DNA of 64,000 bases from Denitrovibrio sp. (GTDB lineage: Bacteria; Chrysiogenota; Deferribacteres; Deferribacterales; Geovibrionaceae), in contig PKTN01000001.1 of NCBI GenBank assembly GCA_002869185.1, forward strand, positions 310,001-374,000, in the 5' to 3' direction. The position numbers and the translations under genes are program-made. Positions 26,427 to 38,693 of the stretch are shown here, piece after piece (position 1 is the stretch's first letter; each line of letters starts with the position of its first letter). Below the pieces are notes generated by a model. That model saw only the letters and a program-made list of their open reading frames with translations. It made no database searches and was not told the DNA's origin.

Positions 26427-26980
26427 TTTTGAAAGAACATACTTTAGTTGAGATGATTAGTGAAGAGAAAATTAGAGAGCGTGTTAAGGAGCTTGGAAAA
26501 GAGATTTCTGCTGATTATGACGGCAAAAATGTTCTTGCAGTTGGCGTCCTGAAAGGCTCTGTAATCTTTATGTCTGATCTTGTTCGTGAGATGGAAGGTG
26601 TTAACGTAGAGATTGGCTTTTTGGCTGTTTCTAGTTATCAAGGTACAAACTCTACTGGCGAGGTTAGGGTTCTATACGACCTTGATAGACCTCTTGATGA
26701 TACGCATCTACTAATTGTTGAGGATATCCTTGATACTGGTAACACACTTGCGTTTCTAACAAAAATGCTAAAAGTGAGAAAACCAGCCTCTATCAAACTT
26801 GTTGCTCTTTTAAACAAACCAGATAGACGTGTCGCAGATATAAGACTCGATTATGAAGGATTTGAGATCCCTGATGAGTTTGTTGTTGGGTATGGTCTCG
26901 ATTATGACGGATATTACAGAAATTTAAAAAATATATGTACTGTGGAATTCACAGACTTAGACGAAGTGGGGAATGATTAA
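26423..26980 (+). CDS. hpt: Hypoxanthine phosphoribosyltransferase
   Basis: A 185-residue purine salvage enzyme that makes IMP or GMP from hypoxanthine or guanine and PRPP. The PRPP loop is [12 protein letters not shown] near residues 94-105, and the base-binding end has [16 protein letters not shown]. The tilS-hpt-ftsH order is widespread in bacteria, which supports both this call and the identity of the interrupted tilS. ATG overlaps the tilS TGA; the TAA overlaps the ftsH ATG by one base. Confidence 0.95.
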   Translation: MILKEHTLVEMISEEKIRERVKELGKEISADYDGKNVLAVGVLKGSVIFMSDLVREMEGVNVEIGFLAVSSYQGTNSTGEVRVLYDLDRPLDDTHLLIVEDILDTGNTLAFLTKMLKVRKPASIKLVALLNKPDRRVADIRLDYEGFEIPDEFVVGYGLDYDGYYRNLKNICTVEFTDLDEVGND

Positions 26981-28863
26981 TGAATAACAGTTTTTACAAG
27001 AATCTGGCACTGTGGCTTGTTATAGCCTTTATTATGGTGTTCCTTTTCAATGTGATTAGTGGAACTCAGGCTGCCAGAAAGAATATTAGCTATTCTGAGT
27101 TTTTAGATCAGGTAGCAACTAGCAATGTACAATCAGTAACGATAAAACAAAATAAAGTGAGCGGAATGTTCCTAGAAGGTGGACAGTTCGAAACCTATAA
27201 CCCTAATGATATGGAGCTTATTAAGACTCTTAGATCAAACAAGGTTCAGATAACTGCTCTCCCGCCAGACACTAACCCATGGTACATGCAAGTCCTTATA
27301 TCATGGCTCCCAATGCTACTCCTTATAGGTGTGTGGATATTCTTTATGCGTCAAATGCAAGGAGGAGGTGGCGGAAAAGCCTTTAGTTTTGGTAAATCAA
27401 AAGCGAAGCTCCTTACTCAAGATCAGCACAAAGTTACTTTTAATGATGTTGCAGGTATCGAAGAGGCTAAAGAAGAGCTCGAAGAGATTATAGAATTCCT
27501 TAAAGACCCACAGAAGTTTCAGAGACTCGGTGGAAAGATTCCTAAGGGTGTACTCCTTATTGGATCCCCGGGTACAGGTAAAACACTCCTCGCAAGAGCT
27601 GTAGCAGGTGAGGCTGGTGTGCCTTTCTTTTCTATCTCAGGTTCTGACTTCGTAGAGATGTTCGTAGGTGTTGGTGCATCTCGTGTACGTGACCTTTTCG
27701 AGCAGGGTAAAAAGAGTGCTCCTTGTATCATTTTTATAGATGAAATTGATGCTGTAGGTCGTCATAGAGGTGCAGGTCTTGGTGGTGGTCATGATGAACG
27801 TGAGCAAACGCTTAACCAGCTCCTTGTTGAGATGGATGGTTTCGAGTCAAACGAAGGGGTTATCCTCATAGCTGCAACGAACAGACCAGACGTTCTCGAC
27901 CCAGCTCTACTTCGTCCGGGACGTTTCGATAGACAGGTCGTTGTACCTGCTCCTGATATGAAGGGTCGTTTAGAGATTCTTAAAGTGCACTCAGAAAATG
28001 TTAAGACTGATAATGACCTTATACTTGAGACTATTGCAAAGGGGACTCCGGGTTATGCTGGTGCAGAGCTTGCTAACCTTGTAAACGAGGCTGCGCTACT
28101 TGCTGCGAGAAAGAATCAAGATACTGTTACAATGAAAGACTTTGAAGAAGCTAAAGATAAGGTCATGATGGGTAAAGAACGTAGAAGCATGGCCATTAAC
28201 GATAAAGAGAAAGAAAATACAGCTTATCACGAGGCTGGTCACGCTATCGTAGCTAAGATTATTCCTGATTCTGACCCAGTTCATAAAGTTAGTATCATCC
28301 CTAGAGGAATGGCACTTGGTATTACTATGCAGCTTCCTGTGGACGATAGACATATGTATACCAAAGAGTATATGGATTCTATGCTTGCAGTCCTTATGGG
28401 CGGTCGTGTTGCAGAAGAGATTATCTTTGATAGGCTCTCCACTGGTGCTGGAAATGACATAGAGAGAGCTTCAGATATCGCACGTAAGATGGTTTGTAGC
28501 TGGGGTATGAGTAAGAAAATGGGACCACTCGCTTTTGGTAAGAAAGAAGAGCAGGTTTTCCTTGGTAAAGATATTGGACACGCACAAAATTATAGCGAAA
28601 CAACTGCTATAGCTATCGACGAAGAAGTTAAGAACTTTGTAATGGATGGTTATAATAGAGCAAGACAAATCCTTGAAGATAATATAGATCTTCTTCACAG
28701 TGTAGCAAAGCTTCTCCTCGAGAAAGAGACTATCGATGGTAAACAGATAGATGTTCTTATGGGAATCGAGCCTGTGCTTGAAGAAGAGCCTGTAAAGACA
28801 GAAGAGGTTGTAGAGCCTACTATCGATGTAACTATCGAAGATGATGATAAAGAGACTGTTTAA
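26980..28863 (+). CDS. ftsH: ATP-dependent zinc metalloprotease FtsH
   Basis: A 627-residue membrane-anchored AAA+ protease that removes damaged membrane proteins and short-lived regulators such as LpxC in other Gram-negatives. Two membrane helices (about residues 8-26 and 103-123) flank a periplasmic domain. Walker A is GSPGTGKT (195-202), Walker B IIFIDEID, the second region of homology holds [18 protein letters not shown], and the zinc site is H417-E418-A-G-H421. The acidic C-terminal tail is typical. Length and all motifs are normal. Confidence 0.98.
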   Translation: MNNSFYKNLALWLVIAFIMVFLFNVISGTQAARKNISYSEFLDQVATSNVQSVTIKQNKVSGMFLEGGQFETYNPNDMELIKTLRSNKVQITALPPDTNPWYMQVLISWLPMLLLIGVWIFFMRQMQGGGGGKAFSFGKSKAKLLTQDQHKVTFNDVAGIEEAKEELEEIIEFLKDPQKFQRLGGKIPKGVLLIGSPGTGKTLLARAVAGEAGVPFFSISGSDFVEMFVGVGASRVRDLFEQGKKSAPCIIFIDEIDAVGRHRGAGLGGGHDEREQTLNQLLVEMDGFESNEGVILIAATNRPDVLDPALLRPGRFDRQVVVPAPDMKGRLEILKVHSENVKTDNDLILETIAKGTPGYAGAELANLVNEAALLAARKNQDTVTMKDFEEAKDKVMMGKERRSMAINDKEKENTAYHEAGHAIVAKIIPDSDPVHKVSIIPRGMALGITMQLPVDDRHMYTKEYMDSMLAVLMGGRVAEEIIFDRLSTGAGNDIERASDIARKMVCSWGMSKKMGPLAFGKKEEQVFLGKDIGHAQNYSETTAIAIDEEVKNFVMDGYNRARQILEDNIDLLHSVAKLLLEKETIDGKQIDVLMGIEPVLEEEPVKTEEVVEPTIDVTIEDDDKETV

Positions 28864-28901
28864 TAAGTTTCTATTAATTGAATTTAACTTTTTAATATAT
28901 T

Positions 28902-28931
28902 GAAAGCTGGCGTACTTAATGTGCGCCCTTT
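28902..28931. other. Hairpin between ftsH and folP
   Basis: GAAAG-(CT)-GGCGTAC-TTAAT-GTGCGCC-CTTTC forms about 12 pairs with one bulge. It lacks a T-run, so it may be an attenuator, an RNase-processing site or a weak terminator before the folP operon. Confidence 0.45.
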
Positions 28932-28967
28932 CACATTTATGAGAGGGCTGAGATTTTAGAATCACGA

Positions 28968-29786
28968 GTGAAATCCTTTTCATTGGATAAACCTTTATTG
29001 ATGGGGATTTTGAATATCACGCCTGACTCATTCAGTGATGGTGGCAGATATAACTCTATAGATGGAGCTATCACTCGGATAGAAGAATTCTTGATAAAAG
29101 GTGTTGATATTGCTGATATTGGTGGCGAATCAACAAGACCCGGATCTGACATTGTCTCTGTAGAAGAGGAGATTAATAGGATCATTCCAGCTGTTAAGTT
29201 AGCCTCAGATAGTGGGTTGTTTGTGTCTGTCGATACATCTAAGCCAGAGGTTGCAAAGGTTGCTCTTGAGAATGGGGCAGGGATGATAAATGATGTCTCT
29301 GGTATGCGTGACGAGCAAATGAGGAAAGTGTGTGCTGAATATGGATGTTCTGTGTGCATAATGCATATGCTTGGTGAACCAAAGAGTATGCAGACTAGTC
29401 CTTTATATATAGACTTAATTGATGATGTAAAAAGATTTCTTTTTAATGCGGCTGAGGCATGCATTAAAGATGGCATAAATGAGAATTCTATATGTCTTGA
29501 TCCTGGCTTCGGCTTTGGAAAGACACTTGATGATAACTATCTGCTCCTTATGGAGCTATTGCAGTTTAAAGAGACAGGTATGCCCGTGTTAGCGGGTGTT
29601 TCTAGGAAATCTATGATTGGCAATGTTTTGCATAAACCTGCCGAAGAAAGGCTCATAGGTAGTATTACTGCAGAAACTATAGCACTTATGAATGGTGCAG
29701 ACATAATTAGAGCACATGATATTACAGAAACTGCCGATATGATAAGTATATATCATAAAGCGAAAAAAGTGAGGGACAGATGCTAG
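28968..29786 (+). CDS. folP: Dihydropteroate synthase
   Basis: A 272-residue folate enzyme joining the pterin pyrophosphate to p-aminobenzoate; the sulfonamide target. Marks are GILNITPDSFSDGG near the start, DIGGESTRPGS around residue 48, and DPGFGFGKTLDDN and GVSRKSMIG later. The GTG at 28968 is the best codon start giving family length, though it lacks a clear Shine-Dalgarno sequence; a GAGAGG lies 22 bases upstream. The 3' end overlaps cdaA by seven bases, the folP-cdaA link seen in many Gram-negatives. Confidence 0.95.
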   Translation: MKSFSLDKPLLMGILNITPDSFSDGGRYNSIDGAITRIEEFLIKGVDIADIGGESTRPGSDIVSVEEEINRIIPAVKLASDSGLFVSVDTSKPEVAKVALENGAGMINDVSGMRDEQMRKVCAEYGCSVCIMHMLGEPKSMQTSPLYIDLIDDVKRFLFNAAEACIKDGINENSICLDPGFGFGKTLDDNYLLLMELLQFKETGMPVLAGVSRKSMIGNVLHKPAEERLIGSITAETIALMNGADIIRAHDITETADMISIYHKAKKVRDRC

Positions 29787-30577
29787 AACTGATAAAGTCA
29801 GTTGGTATTTTTGATGTTATTGATATAGCGATCATCGGTTTCGTTATATACAATATACTTCTGCTCATTAAAGGGACAAGGGCTCTACCTATGCTTATGG
29901 GTATAATGCTCCTTGTACTAGTATCATTCGGTGCGAAATTCTTAGGTCTTAAAACAACTAGTTGGGTTCTTAATAACTTCACTGGTTATCTATTTATAAT
30001 TATCGTTGTTCTCTTTCAGCAGGAAATAAGACGTGCCCTCGCTTTTATAGGTGAGACAAAGGTCTTTGGTAGTTCAGCTAAAGCGAAGAGTGTTATTCTT
30101 GATGAGATTGTAAAAGCTGCTACTATCCTTGCTAATAGGCAGATAGGAGCTCTCATCGTTCTCCAGAGGGATACAGACTTAGTTAACTTTTTAGACGACA
30201 CAGGTCAGCCTCTTGATTGCCAGATTACAAGAGAGATACTCATCAGTATCTTTATCCCATATTCTCCACTTCATGATGGTGCTGTTATTATCTCCAATGG
30301 CCGTATTGCTACTGCTGGTAGTATCTTGCCACTTACAAGACAGACAGACCTTGGTAAAAACTATGGTACAAGGCACAGAGCGGCAGTTGGTGTTACAGAA
30401 GAGACAGATGCTCTTGCGATAGCTGTCAGTGAGGAGAAGGGGTCTATTACAGTTGCACAAAATGGTCAGCTTAGTGATGAGCTGGATGCTGATCAGTTAC
30501 GTGAGCTTCTCGAAGAGATATTCGGAAAGAAAAATCAGTCAAATGGGCTGCTAGCAGGGGTGAAGAATGCTAAATAA
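29780..30577 (+). CDS. cdaA: Diadenylate cyclase CdaA (c-di-AMP synthase)
   Basis: A 265-residue membrane enzyme making c-di-AMP from two ATP. Three N-terminal helices cover about residues 12-78. The DAC domain has the two catalytic motifs D166-G-A (LHDGAVII) and R198-H-R (YGTRHRAAVG). c-di-AMP controls potassium uptake, turgor and cell-wall balance. The genes for its regulator CdaR and for GlmM follow directly and overlap, an arrangement best known from Firmicutes. Confidence 0.96.
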   Translation: MLELIKSVGIFDVIDIAIIGFVIYNILLLIKGTRALPMLMGIMLLVLVSFGAKFLGLKTTSWVLNNFTGYLFIIIVVLFQQEIRRALAFIGETKVFGSSAKAKSVILDEIVKAATILANRQIGALIVLQRDTDLVNFLDDTGQPLDCQITREILISIFIPYSPLHDGAVIISNGRIATAGSILPLTRQTDLGKNYGTRHRAAVGVTEETDALAIAVSEEKGSITVAQNGQLSDELDADQLRELLEEIFGKKNQSNGLLAGVKNAK

Positions 30578-31484
30578 CCTTCATCTAAAAATTATTAGTG
30601 TTCTCATTGCTGTCATTTTATGGCTATCTCTCGTTACTGGAGAGTTTCAAGAGATATCACTATATGTACCTGTGAAATTGTCTAATATTCCTGAAGGGTT
30701 TGTCGCTGTTACTGACGAACACCTAATAAATATTCATGCAAAAGGACCAAAGGCTCTTATAAGTGAAGAGAAATTTACTGACGTAAATATCGAAATAGAT
30801 GTGTCTAAAATGAAACCTGGGTACACTAACTCAATTATCAATATAGAAGATATTAAAATACCACCTGGGATTCAGGTAGTTGATATACAACCTGCAGCAA
30901 TAGAGATTATCGTTGATTCCCTAATCTTAAAATCTATGAAGGTTGCTCCTACTTTTATTGGAGAGCCAGCTCTAGGGTATAAGGTTGGTAGTGTAAATGT
31001 TTACCCAGAAAATGTTCAAGTTAAGGCTGCAAAATCAAAAATTGATGCACAAACAACCGTAGAGACGCTCCCTGTTAATCTTTCAGATAAGAGAGATCCT
31101 ATTACATATAGTATAGGAATGAAGCCTTATGAAGGTATACAAGAGTACCTACCACAACAAGTTGAAGTTTTTGTTGTTTTTAAAGAGGATATTCAAAATA
31201 AAAGTTTTAAGACACTTGATGTTGCTCCTGCTGGGTTGACAAAGGGTCTTCAGGCAAAGATTGATGATACTATTTCTGTGACTGTTTCAGGTAGAGTAGA
31301 CCTTCTGGAAGATGATTTTATCAGAAGTGAACTGTTTCCAACAGTGGATTTAGATACTATAAGAACCAAAGGAAAATACCTGCGTAAGGTAAGAATAAAT
31401 GATTCTAGATTATTGAAAGTACTAAAAATTGAACCAGCTAAGGTTAGAGTAGAGGTAATGAATGAGGAAATACTTCGGGACTGA
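30567..31484 (+). CDS. cdaR: YbbR-domain protein (CdaR-type regulator of CdaA)
   Basis: A 305-residue protein with one N-terminal membrane helix (KIISVLIAVILWLSLVTG) and about three extracytoplasmic YbbR repeats, each with a conserved P-x-x-V-x-V strand. CdaR binds CdaA and adjusts its activity in Gram-positive bacteria; a similar job here is inferred from position. The start overlaps cdaA by 11 bases and the end overlaps glmM by 23, so translation is tightly coupled. Confidence 0.88.
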   Translation: MLNNLHLKIISVLIAVILWLSLVTGEFQEISLYVPVKLSNIPEGFVAVTDEHLINIHAKGPKALISEEKFTDVNIEIDVSKMKPGYTNSIINIEDIKIPPGIQVVDIQPAAIEIIVDSLILKSMKVAPTFIGEPALGYKVGSVNVYPENVQVKAAKSKIDAQTTVETLPVNLSDKRDPITYSIGMKPYEGIQEYLPQQVEVFVVFKEDIQNKSFKTLDVAPAGLTKGLQAKIDDTISVTVSGRVDLLEDDFIRSELFPTVDLDTIRTKGKYLRKVRINDSRLLKVLKIEPAKVRVEVMNEEILRD

Positions 31485-32826
31485 CGGTGTCAGAGGGAAA
31501 GCAAACGAATTTCCAATGACAGCTACATTTGCACTACGTCTCGGTCAAGCTGTTGCTAAACATTTTACCAACGGTAGTAAAAAGATACATCGAATAGTAA
31601 TTGGTAAAGATACTCGAATTTCAGGATACATGTTTGAAAGTGCACTAGTTGCAGGTATCACTTCTATGGGATTAGATGCAATATTAGTAGGCGTATTGCC
31701 TACACCAGCCATTGCTTATATCACAAGAGGGCTAAGAGCTGATGCCGGAGTTGTTATATCAGCTTCACATAACTCTTATCAAGATAATGGGATTAAGTTC
31801 TTTTCTGGGGATGGTTTTAAACTTCCTGATAATGTTGAGCTTGAAATAGAGAAAATGACAGAAGAGATGATAGAAAATGGTGAAGTACCAATATCTACTG
31901 AAAGAATAGGTAAGGCTTATAGGATAGATACCGCTGTTGGTCGATATGTTGAATTTGCAAAAAGCACTTTTGATAAAGATATTGACCTAAGCGGCTTAAA
32001 TCTCGTAGTAGATTGCTCAAACGGAGCTGACTATAAAGTTGGTCCAATGGCTTTCGAAGAACTAGGAGCAAAGATACACGTTATAGGTAACAAACCAGAT
32101 GGTGTAAATATTAATGCTGATTGTGGCTCAGTATACCCAGAAGTAATGTGTGCAAAGGTTAAAGAGACTGGTGCAGATATTGGAATATCATTTGATGGTG
32201 ATGGAGACAGAGTTATCTTCGCTGATGAGAATGGCGAGGTTGTTGATGGTGACATCATAATGGGTATTTGTGCAAAATATATGAAGAGTGTCGGACAACT
32301 GAATAAAGATACTATGGTTGCTACTGTTATGAGTAATTATGGTTTTGAGAAGTCTATGGAACGAGAGGGTATTACTCTTGTTCGCACTGATGTTGGTGAC
32401 AGGTATGTCATGGCAGAGATGCTTAAAAATGGCTATAACCTTGGCGGAGAGCAGTCCGGACACATTATTTTCAGTGATTATAATACTACTGGTGACGGGC
32501 TTGTGAGTGCTATGCAGCTTCTCAAAGTTATCGTTAAAAGCGGTAAGCCACTCAGTGAGCTTAAAAAATTCATTACCCTTTATCCACAAGTTCTTATAAA
32601 CTTTATGGTGAAGAATAAATTATCTTTAGATAAGCTAGTAAAAACTTCAAATGAAATTGAAGCTGTAAATAAAAAACTTGAAGGTACAGGGCGAGTTCTT
32701 GTCCGTTATTCTGGAACAGAGAATAAATTACGTGTAATGCTTGAAGGCGAAGATATTAATAAGATCACAGATTATGCTGAAAAGATTGGTGCATTAGCAG
32801 TTAAAGAGATAGAGGAGCTATCTTAA
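31462..32826 (+). CDS. glmM: Phosphoglucosamine mutase
   Basis: A 454-residue enzyme converting glucosamine-6-phosphate to glucosamine-1-phosphate for UDP-GlcNAc, peptidoglycan and LPS. The phosphoserine is S102 in [11 protein letters not shown], the same number as in E. coli; the Mg site is DGDGDR near residue 241; substrate loops are GGEQSGH and [10 protein letters not shown]. GlmM is known to bind and inhibit CdaA in Firmicutes, so the cdaA-cdaR-glmM order suggests the same feedback here. Confidence 0.97.
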   Translation: MRKYFGTDGVRGKANEFPMTATFALRLGQAVAKHFTNGSKKIHRIVIGKDTRISGYMFESALVAGITSMGLDAILVGVLPTPAIAYITRGLRADAGVVISASHNSYQDNGIKFFSGDGFKLPDNVELEIEKMTEEMIENGEVPISTERIGKAYRIDTAVGRYVEFAKSTFDKDIDLSGLNLVVDCSNGADYKVGPMAFEELGAKIHVIGNKPDGVNINADCGSVYPEVMCAKVKETGADIGISFDGDGDRVIFADENGEVVDGDIIMGICAKYMKSVGQLNKDTMVATVMSNYGFEKSMEREGITLVRTDVGDRYVMAEMLKNGYNLGGEQSGHIIFSDYNTTGDGLVSAMQLLKVIVKSGKPLSELKKFITLYPQVLINFMVKNKLSLDKLVKTSNEIEAVNKKLEGTGRVLVRYSGTENKLRVMLEGEDINKITDYAEKIGALAVKEIEELS

Positions 32827-32827
32827 G

Positions 32828-33562
32828 ATGGTAAAACTTGGCGTAAATATAGACCACGTGGCTACTGTGAGGCAGGCAAGGCTTGCTACTGAACCAGACC
32901 CTATCCATGCTGCTGTTTTAGCAGAGCTTGGTGGCGCTGACCAGATCACTGTGCATCTACGTGAAGATAGAAGGCATATAAACGACAGAGACGTAAGAAT
33001 CCTTCGTGAAACAATAAAAACAAAATTAAATCTAGAGATGGCGTGTACTAATGAAATGGTGCAGATAGCTCTGGAGATAAAGCCTGATATGGTTACACTC
33101 GTTCCTGAAAAGAGGGAAGAGCTCACAACCGAGGGCGGTCTTGACGTAGTAAATAACTTTGACCATGTTGCAAAGGCTGTTAAGGCGCTTAATGAAGCTG
33201 GTATATTTGTCAGCCTATTTATCGACCCAGAATACTCTCAGATAGAGGCGACCAAGAAGACTGGGGCAGAAGCTGTAGAGATTCATACGGGAGCCTATGC
33301 AGACACTACTGGAGCTGAACAAAGATCAGAGCTTGTTAGGATTATAAGTGCTAGTGAGAAGACTCGTGAGCTCGGCTTAGTTCTTAACTCTGGGCACGGG
33401 CTAAATTATCGCAATACAGCAGAGATCGTTGCTATACCAGGTATGAACGAAGTTAATATTGGTCACTCTATTATAGGCAGGGCTATTTTTGTTGGTTTAG
33501 AGAGGGCTGTTTCTGAGATGAAAGAACTAATACATAAGGCATTGATAGATGCTAGGGTGTGA
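32828..33562 (+). CDS. pdxJ: Pyridoxine 5'-phosphate synthase
   Basis: A 244-residue TIM-barrel enzyme making PNP from deoxyxylulose-5-phosphate and the PdxA product, the last ring-forming step of vitamin B6. Recognised by [13 protein letters not shown] at the start, [29 protein letters not shown] and [10 protein letters not shown]. The ATG is one base after the glmM stop. The 3' end overlaps acpS by 14 bases. The pdxJ-acpS pair is a common bacterial linkage. Confidence 0.97.
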   Translation: MVKLGVNIDHVATVRQARLATEPDPIHAAVLAELGGADQITVHLREDRRHINDRDVRILRETIKTKLNLEMACTNEMVQIALEIKPDMVTLVPEKREELTTEGGLDVVNNFDHVAKAVKALNEAGIFVSLFIDPEYSQIEATKKTGAEAVEIHTGAYADTTGAEQRSELVRIISASEKTRELGLVLNSGHGLNYRNTAEIVAIPGMNEVNIGHSIIGRAIFVGLERAVSEMKELIHKALIDARV

Positions 33563-33890
33563 TCTCATTGAGATAGGCCGAATAGGTAAAGCTGTAGGTA
33601 GACATGGTGAAGCTTTTCTAAAAAGGATTCTCTCAGATAGAGAGCTCGAGCTATATTACAAGCGTAATGCTAGTTTAAGTTTCCTTTCTGGCAGGTTTGC
33701 TGCAAAGGAATCCATATCAAAATCCCTTAAGACAGGGATAGGCAAATATTCTTTTAAAGGCATTGAGATACTAAATGACAATGCAGGTGCTCCTGTTGTA
33801 TATTTGTGCGGTGAACTGCGAGAGGATATAGAAGTTAGTATTTCACATAGCCAGACGCATGCGATGGCTGTAAGTATGATTATGAGGTAA
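33549..33890 (+). CDS. acpS: Holo-[acyl-carrier-protein] synthase
   Basis: A 113-residue phosphopantetheinyl transferase that activates acyl carrier protein from CoA. The two metal-binding motifs are present: [10 protein letters not shown] at the start and [10 protein letters not shown] near residue 48, followed by FKGIEILND and the [11 protein letters not shown] end. It is a little shorter than the usual 120-126 residues, with trimming in the middle. It overlaps the pdxJ end by 14 bases. Confidence 0.94.
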   Translation: MLGCDLIEIGRIGKAVGRHGEAFLKRILSDRELELYYKRNASLSFLSGRFAAKESISKSLKTGIGKYSFKGIEILNDNAGAPVVYLCGELREDIEVSISHSQTHAMAVSMIMR

Positions 33891-33892
33891 TT

Positions 33893-36243
<2,351 letters not shown>

Positions 36244-36248
36244 ACTCT

Positions 36249-37229
36249 GTGACTGAAAATAATAAAATAGATGTTTTGCAAATAGCAAAGAATACTATCC
36301 AGATAGAAATTGATGCTATGTACCAAGTTATGGAAAAGTTAGGTGATAGTTTTATCGAGGCTGTTGAGGCTATGATGGAGTGCAAGGGGCGAGTAATCGT
36401 TACTGGCATGGGTAAGTCTGGTATCATCGGTCGAAAGATAGCAGCGACCCTTTCTAGCACAGGAACCCCATCTCTCTTTATGCATCCAGCAGAAGGAGTC
36501 CATGGTGACCTTGGTATGATGGTGAAGGGAGACATCTGTATAGCTATCTCAAACAGTGGCGAAACAAAAGAGATTGTTACACTTTTGCCATTGATTAAAA
36601 GATTTAAAATTCCTCTTATTGCGATTGTAGGTAAAGAAGATTCTACGCTCCATAAGAAGTGCGATATATTCCTTGATGCTACAGTTTCCAAAGAGGCGTG
36701 TACTCTTAATTTAGCTCCTACTGCCAGCACAACTGTTGCCCTTGCATTAGGTGACGCACTTAGTGTTGCTCTCCTTGAAAGACGTGGGTTTAGAGCGGAA
36801 GACTTTGCTATGTATCACCCATCAGGATCACTCGGTAAGCAATTATTAATGCGTGTTGAAGATCTTTATCATACTGGTGATAAAGTCCCTATAATTAATG
36901 AGAACATGAATGTTTCTGATGCCTTGCTTGTTATGAGCGATAAGGGATTTGGTTGCACAGCTATTGTTGATGATAATAATAAACTAAGTGGAATTATTAC
37001 TGATGGAGACCTTAGACGAGGTCTAGAAAAATTCAATGATGTATTCGATAAAAAGATAAAAGATATTGGTACTAACTTTCCAAAAGTAATTGAGAAAGAT
37101 GCTCTGGCTGCGAAAGCTTTACAGATTATGGAAGAGCATTCTATAACCTCACTATTTACAGTTAATGAGAATGATACACCTGATGGAATAATGCATCTAC
37201 ATGATCTATTACGTGAAGGTATTGTATGA
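36249..37229 (+). CDS. kdsD: D-arabinose-5-phosphate isomerase (SIS plus CBS)
   Basis: A 326-residue KdsD/KpsF-type isomerase producing arabinose-5-phosphate from ribulose-5-phosphate for Kdo. The SIS domain holds GMGKSGIIGRKIAATLSSTG and HPAEGVHGDLGM; the histidine pair of YHPSGSLGKQLL follows; two CBS domains fill residues about 205-326. The start is GTG at 36249, five bases after pyrG. The end overlaps kdsC by four bases (ATGA). Confidence 0.95.
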   Translation: MTENNKIDVLQIAKNTIQIEIDAMYQVMEKLGDSFIEAVEAMMECKGRVIVTGMGKSGIIGRKIAATLSSTGTPSLFMHPAEGVHGDLGMMVKGDICIAISNSGETKEIVTLLPLIKRFKIPLIAIVGKEDSTLHKKCDIFLDATVSKEACTLNLAPTASTTVALALGDALSVALLERRGFRAEDFAMYHPSGSLGKQLLMRVEDLYHTGDKVPIINENMNVSDALLVMSDKGFGCTAIVDDNNKLSGIITDGDLRRGLEKFNDVFDKKIKDIGTNFPKVIEKDALAAKALQIMEEHSITSLFTVNENDTPDGIMHLHDLLREGIV

Positions 37230-37720
37230 TAAACCTACTTATCTTAGACGTTGATGGTGTTCTTACAGATGGCGGAATTATCTATGACGAGAAAGGCTTA
37301 GAAACTAAGCGGTTCAATGTTAAAGACGGTCTAGGGATAAAGGTTGCTCAGAAAGCTGGCGTAGAGATTGCAATTATTTCTGGCAGAAAATCAAAAGTTA
37401 CTGATCTGCGTATGGAAGAGCTTGGTATTAAATATGTATATACAGGTATCAAAGATAAGCTTAAGTGCTACGAAGACTTAATATCTGAGCTTGGCATAAA
37501 AGATGAGAATGTTGCTTACATGGGGGATGACCTCAATGATATGGCACTACTGAATCGCGTCGAGTTGTCTGCTACTGTTGCAGATAGTTTTGATTATATG
37601 AAAGAGAATGTGAAATTTGTCGCAACTCGAAGTGGTGGGAATGGAGCTGTCAGGGAGCTTATTGAAGAGATCCTTGAGAGAAATGGTCTATGGTCAGAAA
37701 TAAAAAAATCTTTCTTTTAA
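37226..37720 (+). CDS. kdsC: Kdo-8-phosphate phosphatase (HAD family)
   Basis: A 164-residue HAD phosphatase releasing Kdo from Kdo-8-phosphate. The catalytic aspartates are D8 and D10 in LLILDVDGVLTDG; the later motifs are ISGRKS, K in IKDKLK and GDDLNDMALL. It lacks a cap domain, as expected for the tetrameric C0 type. The 3' end overlaps lptC by about 30 bases. kdsA itself is not in the window. Confidence 0.95.
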   Translation: MINLLILDVDGVLTDGGIIYDEKGLETKRFNVKDGLGIKVAQKAGVEIAIISGRKSKVTDLRMEELGIKYVYTGIKDKLKCYEDLISELGIKDENVAYMGDDLNDMALLNRVELSATVADSFDYMKENVKFVATRSGGNGAVRELIEEILERNGLWSEIKKSFF

Positions 37721-38226
37721 TAATAGGATTATTAGTATCCTACTTTATATACTCATTGTTCCAAACGGATCATAATAAAGTTAAAATAAGTGTTAAAAAG
37801 AATGAGATAATAATAGATAATTTTGAAATGGCGAAAGTCGTTGATGAAAAAAATAACTTTTATAAGATAAATGCTAAGCAAGCTATTATTGATCGGACTG
37901 CTAAAGTTGCAGACCTCATAGATTTCACATTGGTTTACAAAAAAGGCGAAACAGATATGACAGCTAAGGCTGATGCAGGTACATTGATAGATGAGGTCAA
38001 GGTTGATGTAAACGGTAAGATTGTAGGTACTGTTAATGATCTTGATTTTGAAACAAGTAAAAATGGCACATTTCACTATGACTTTGATACTGAAATTGGG
38101 GTATTAACAGGAAATGTAGTTGTTAATAATGTAGAAGGTACTATTTTAGCTGATAAGGCAATAATTTACCATAATCAGAATAGTGTGGAGTTTAATGGAA
38201 ATGTCAAAGTTATTTATACAAACTAG
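37690..38226 (+). CDS. lptC: LPS export protein LptC
   Basis: A 178-residue bitopic protein with one N-terminal helix (KIFLLIIGLLVSYFIYSLF) and a periplasmic beta-jellyroll. It takes LPS from LptB2FG and passes it to LptA. Sequence identity in this family is low, so the call rests on topology, length and position between kdsC and lptA. The start lies inside kdsC. It ends in TAG, within the first codons of the lptA frame. Confidence 0.85.
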   Translation: MVRNKKIFLLIIGLLVSYFIYSLFQTDHNKVKISVKKNEIIIDNFEMAKVVDEKNNFYKINAKQAIIDRTAKVADLIDFTLVYKKGETDMTAKADAGTLIDEVKVDVNGKIVGTVNDLDFETSKNGTFHYDFDTEIGVLTGNVVVNNVEGTILADKAIIYHNQNSVEFNGNVKVIYTN

Positions 38227-38689
38227 ATTATTCATCGTAGTAGTGATGCTCATTCTACCTTTCACTCTGTTTGCAGAAGAGAAAAAAGATGAGCAACCGA
38301 TTCAGATAGAAGCAGATAATATGAAGTATTTTGGTGATAAGCTGATGTCTGAGTTTAGAGGTAATGTAATTGTTTTAAAAGATGGTATGAAAATGACCTC
38401 TGAAGAGATGGATGTCTTTTTTACTCCTGAGAGGGAAGTAAAAGAGATTTTCAGTAGAGGAAATGTTAAAATAGAGAAAGAAGGGTTGTTGGCACTCTCT
38501 GGCAAAGCTAGGATTTATCAATTAGAAGAAAAAATTGTTCTAACTGAAAATGCTAAAGTTTGGCAAGGTGATAACTACCTCGAAGGGGACAAAGTTACCC
38601 TTTTTAATGACAATGAGAAGCTTTTTGTGGACAAGGGAGATCAAGACAAGAGAGTTAAAATCATCCTAGCCCCACAGAAGGAGAAATAA
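38201..38689 (+). CDS. lptA: LPS transport periplasmic protein LptA
   Basis: About 162 residues with a signal peptide (MSKLFIQTRLFIVVVMLILP, cleaved near FAEE) and an OstA-like beta-jellyroll repeat starting QIEADNMKYFGDKLMSEFRGN. LptA forms the LPS bridge across the periplasm. Three in-frame starts exist (38183 GTG, 38195 and 38201 ATG); I chose 38201 because it gives the best signal peptide and sits ten bases after GGAG. It overlaps the lptC end and is followed after four bases by lptB. Confidence 0.9.
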   Translation: MSKLFIQTRLFIVVVMLILPFTLFAEEKKDEQPIQIEADNMKYFGDKLMSEFRGNVIVLKDGMKMTSEEMDVFFTPEREVKEIFSRGNVKIEKEGLLALSGKARIYQLEEKIVLTENAKVWQGDNYLEGDKVTLFNDNEKLFVDKGDQDKRVKIILAPQKEK

Positions 38690-38693
38690 GCAG

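Noticed and set aside
28941..28968. Earlier start of folP at a non-standard codon after GAGAGG
   Set aside because: It would need ATT or a similar codon; GTG at 28968 gives the family N-terminus.
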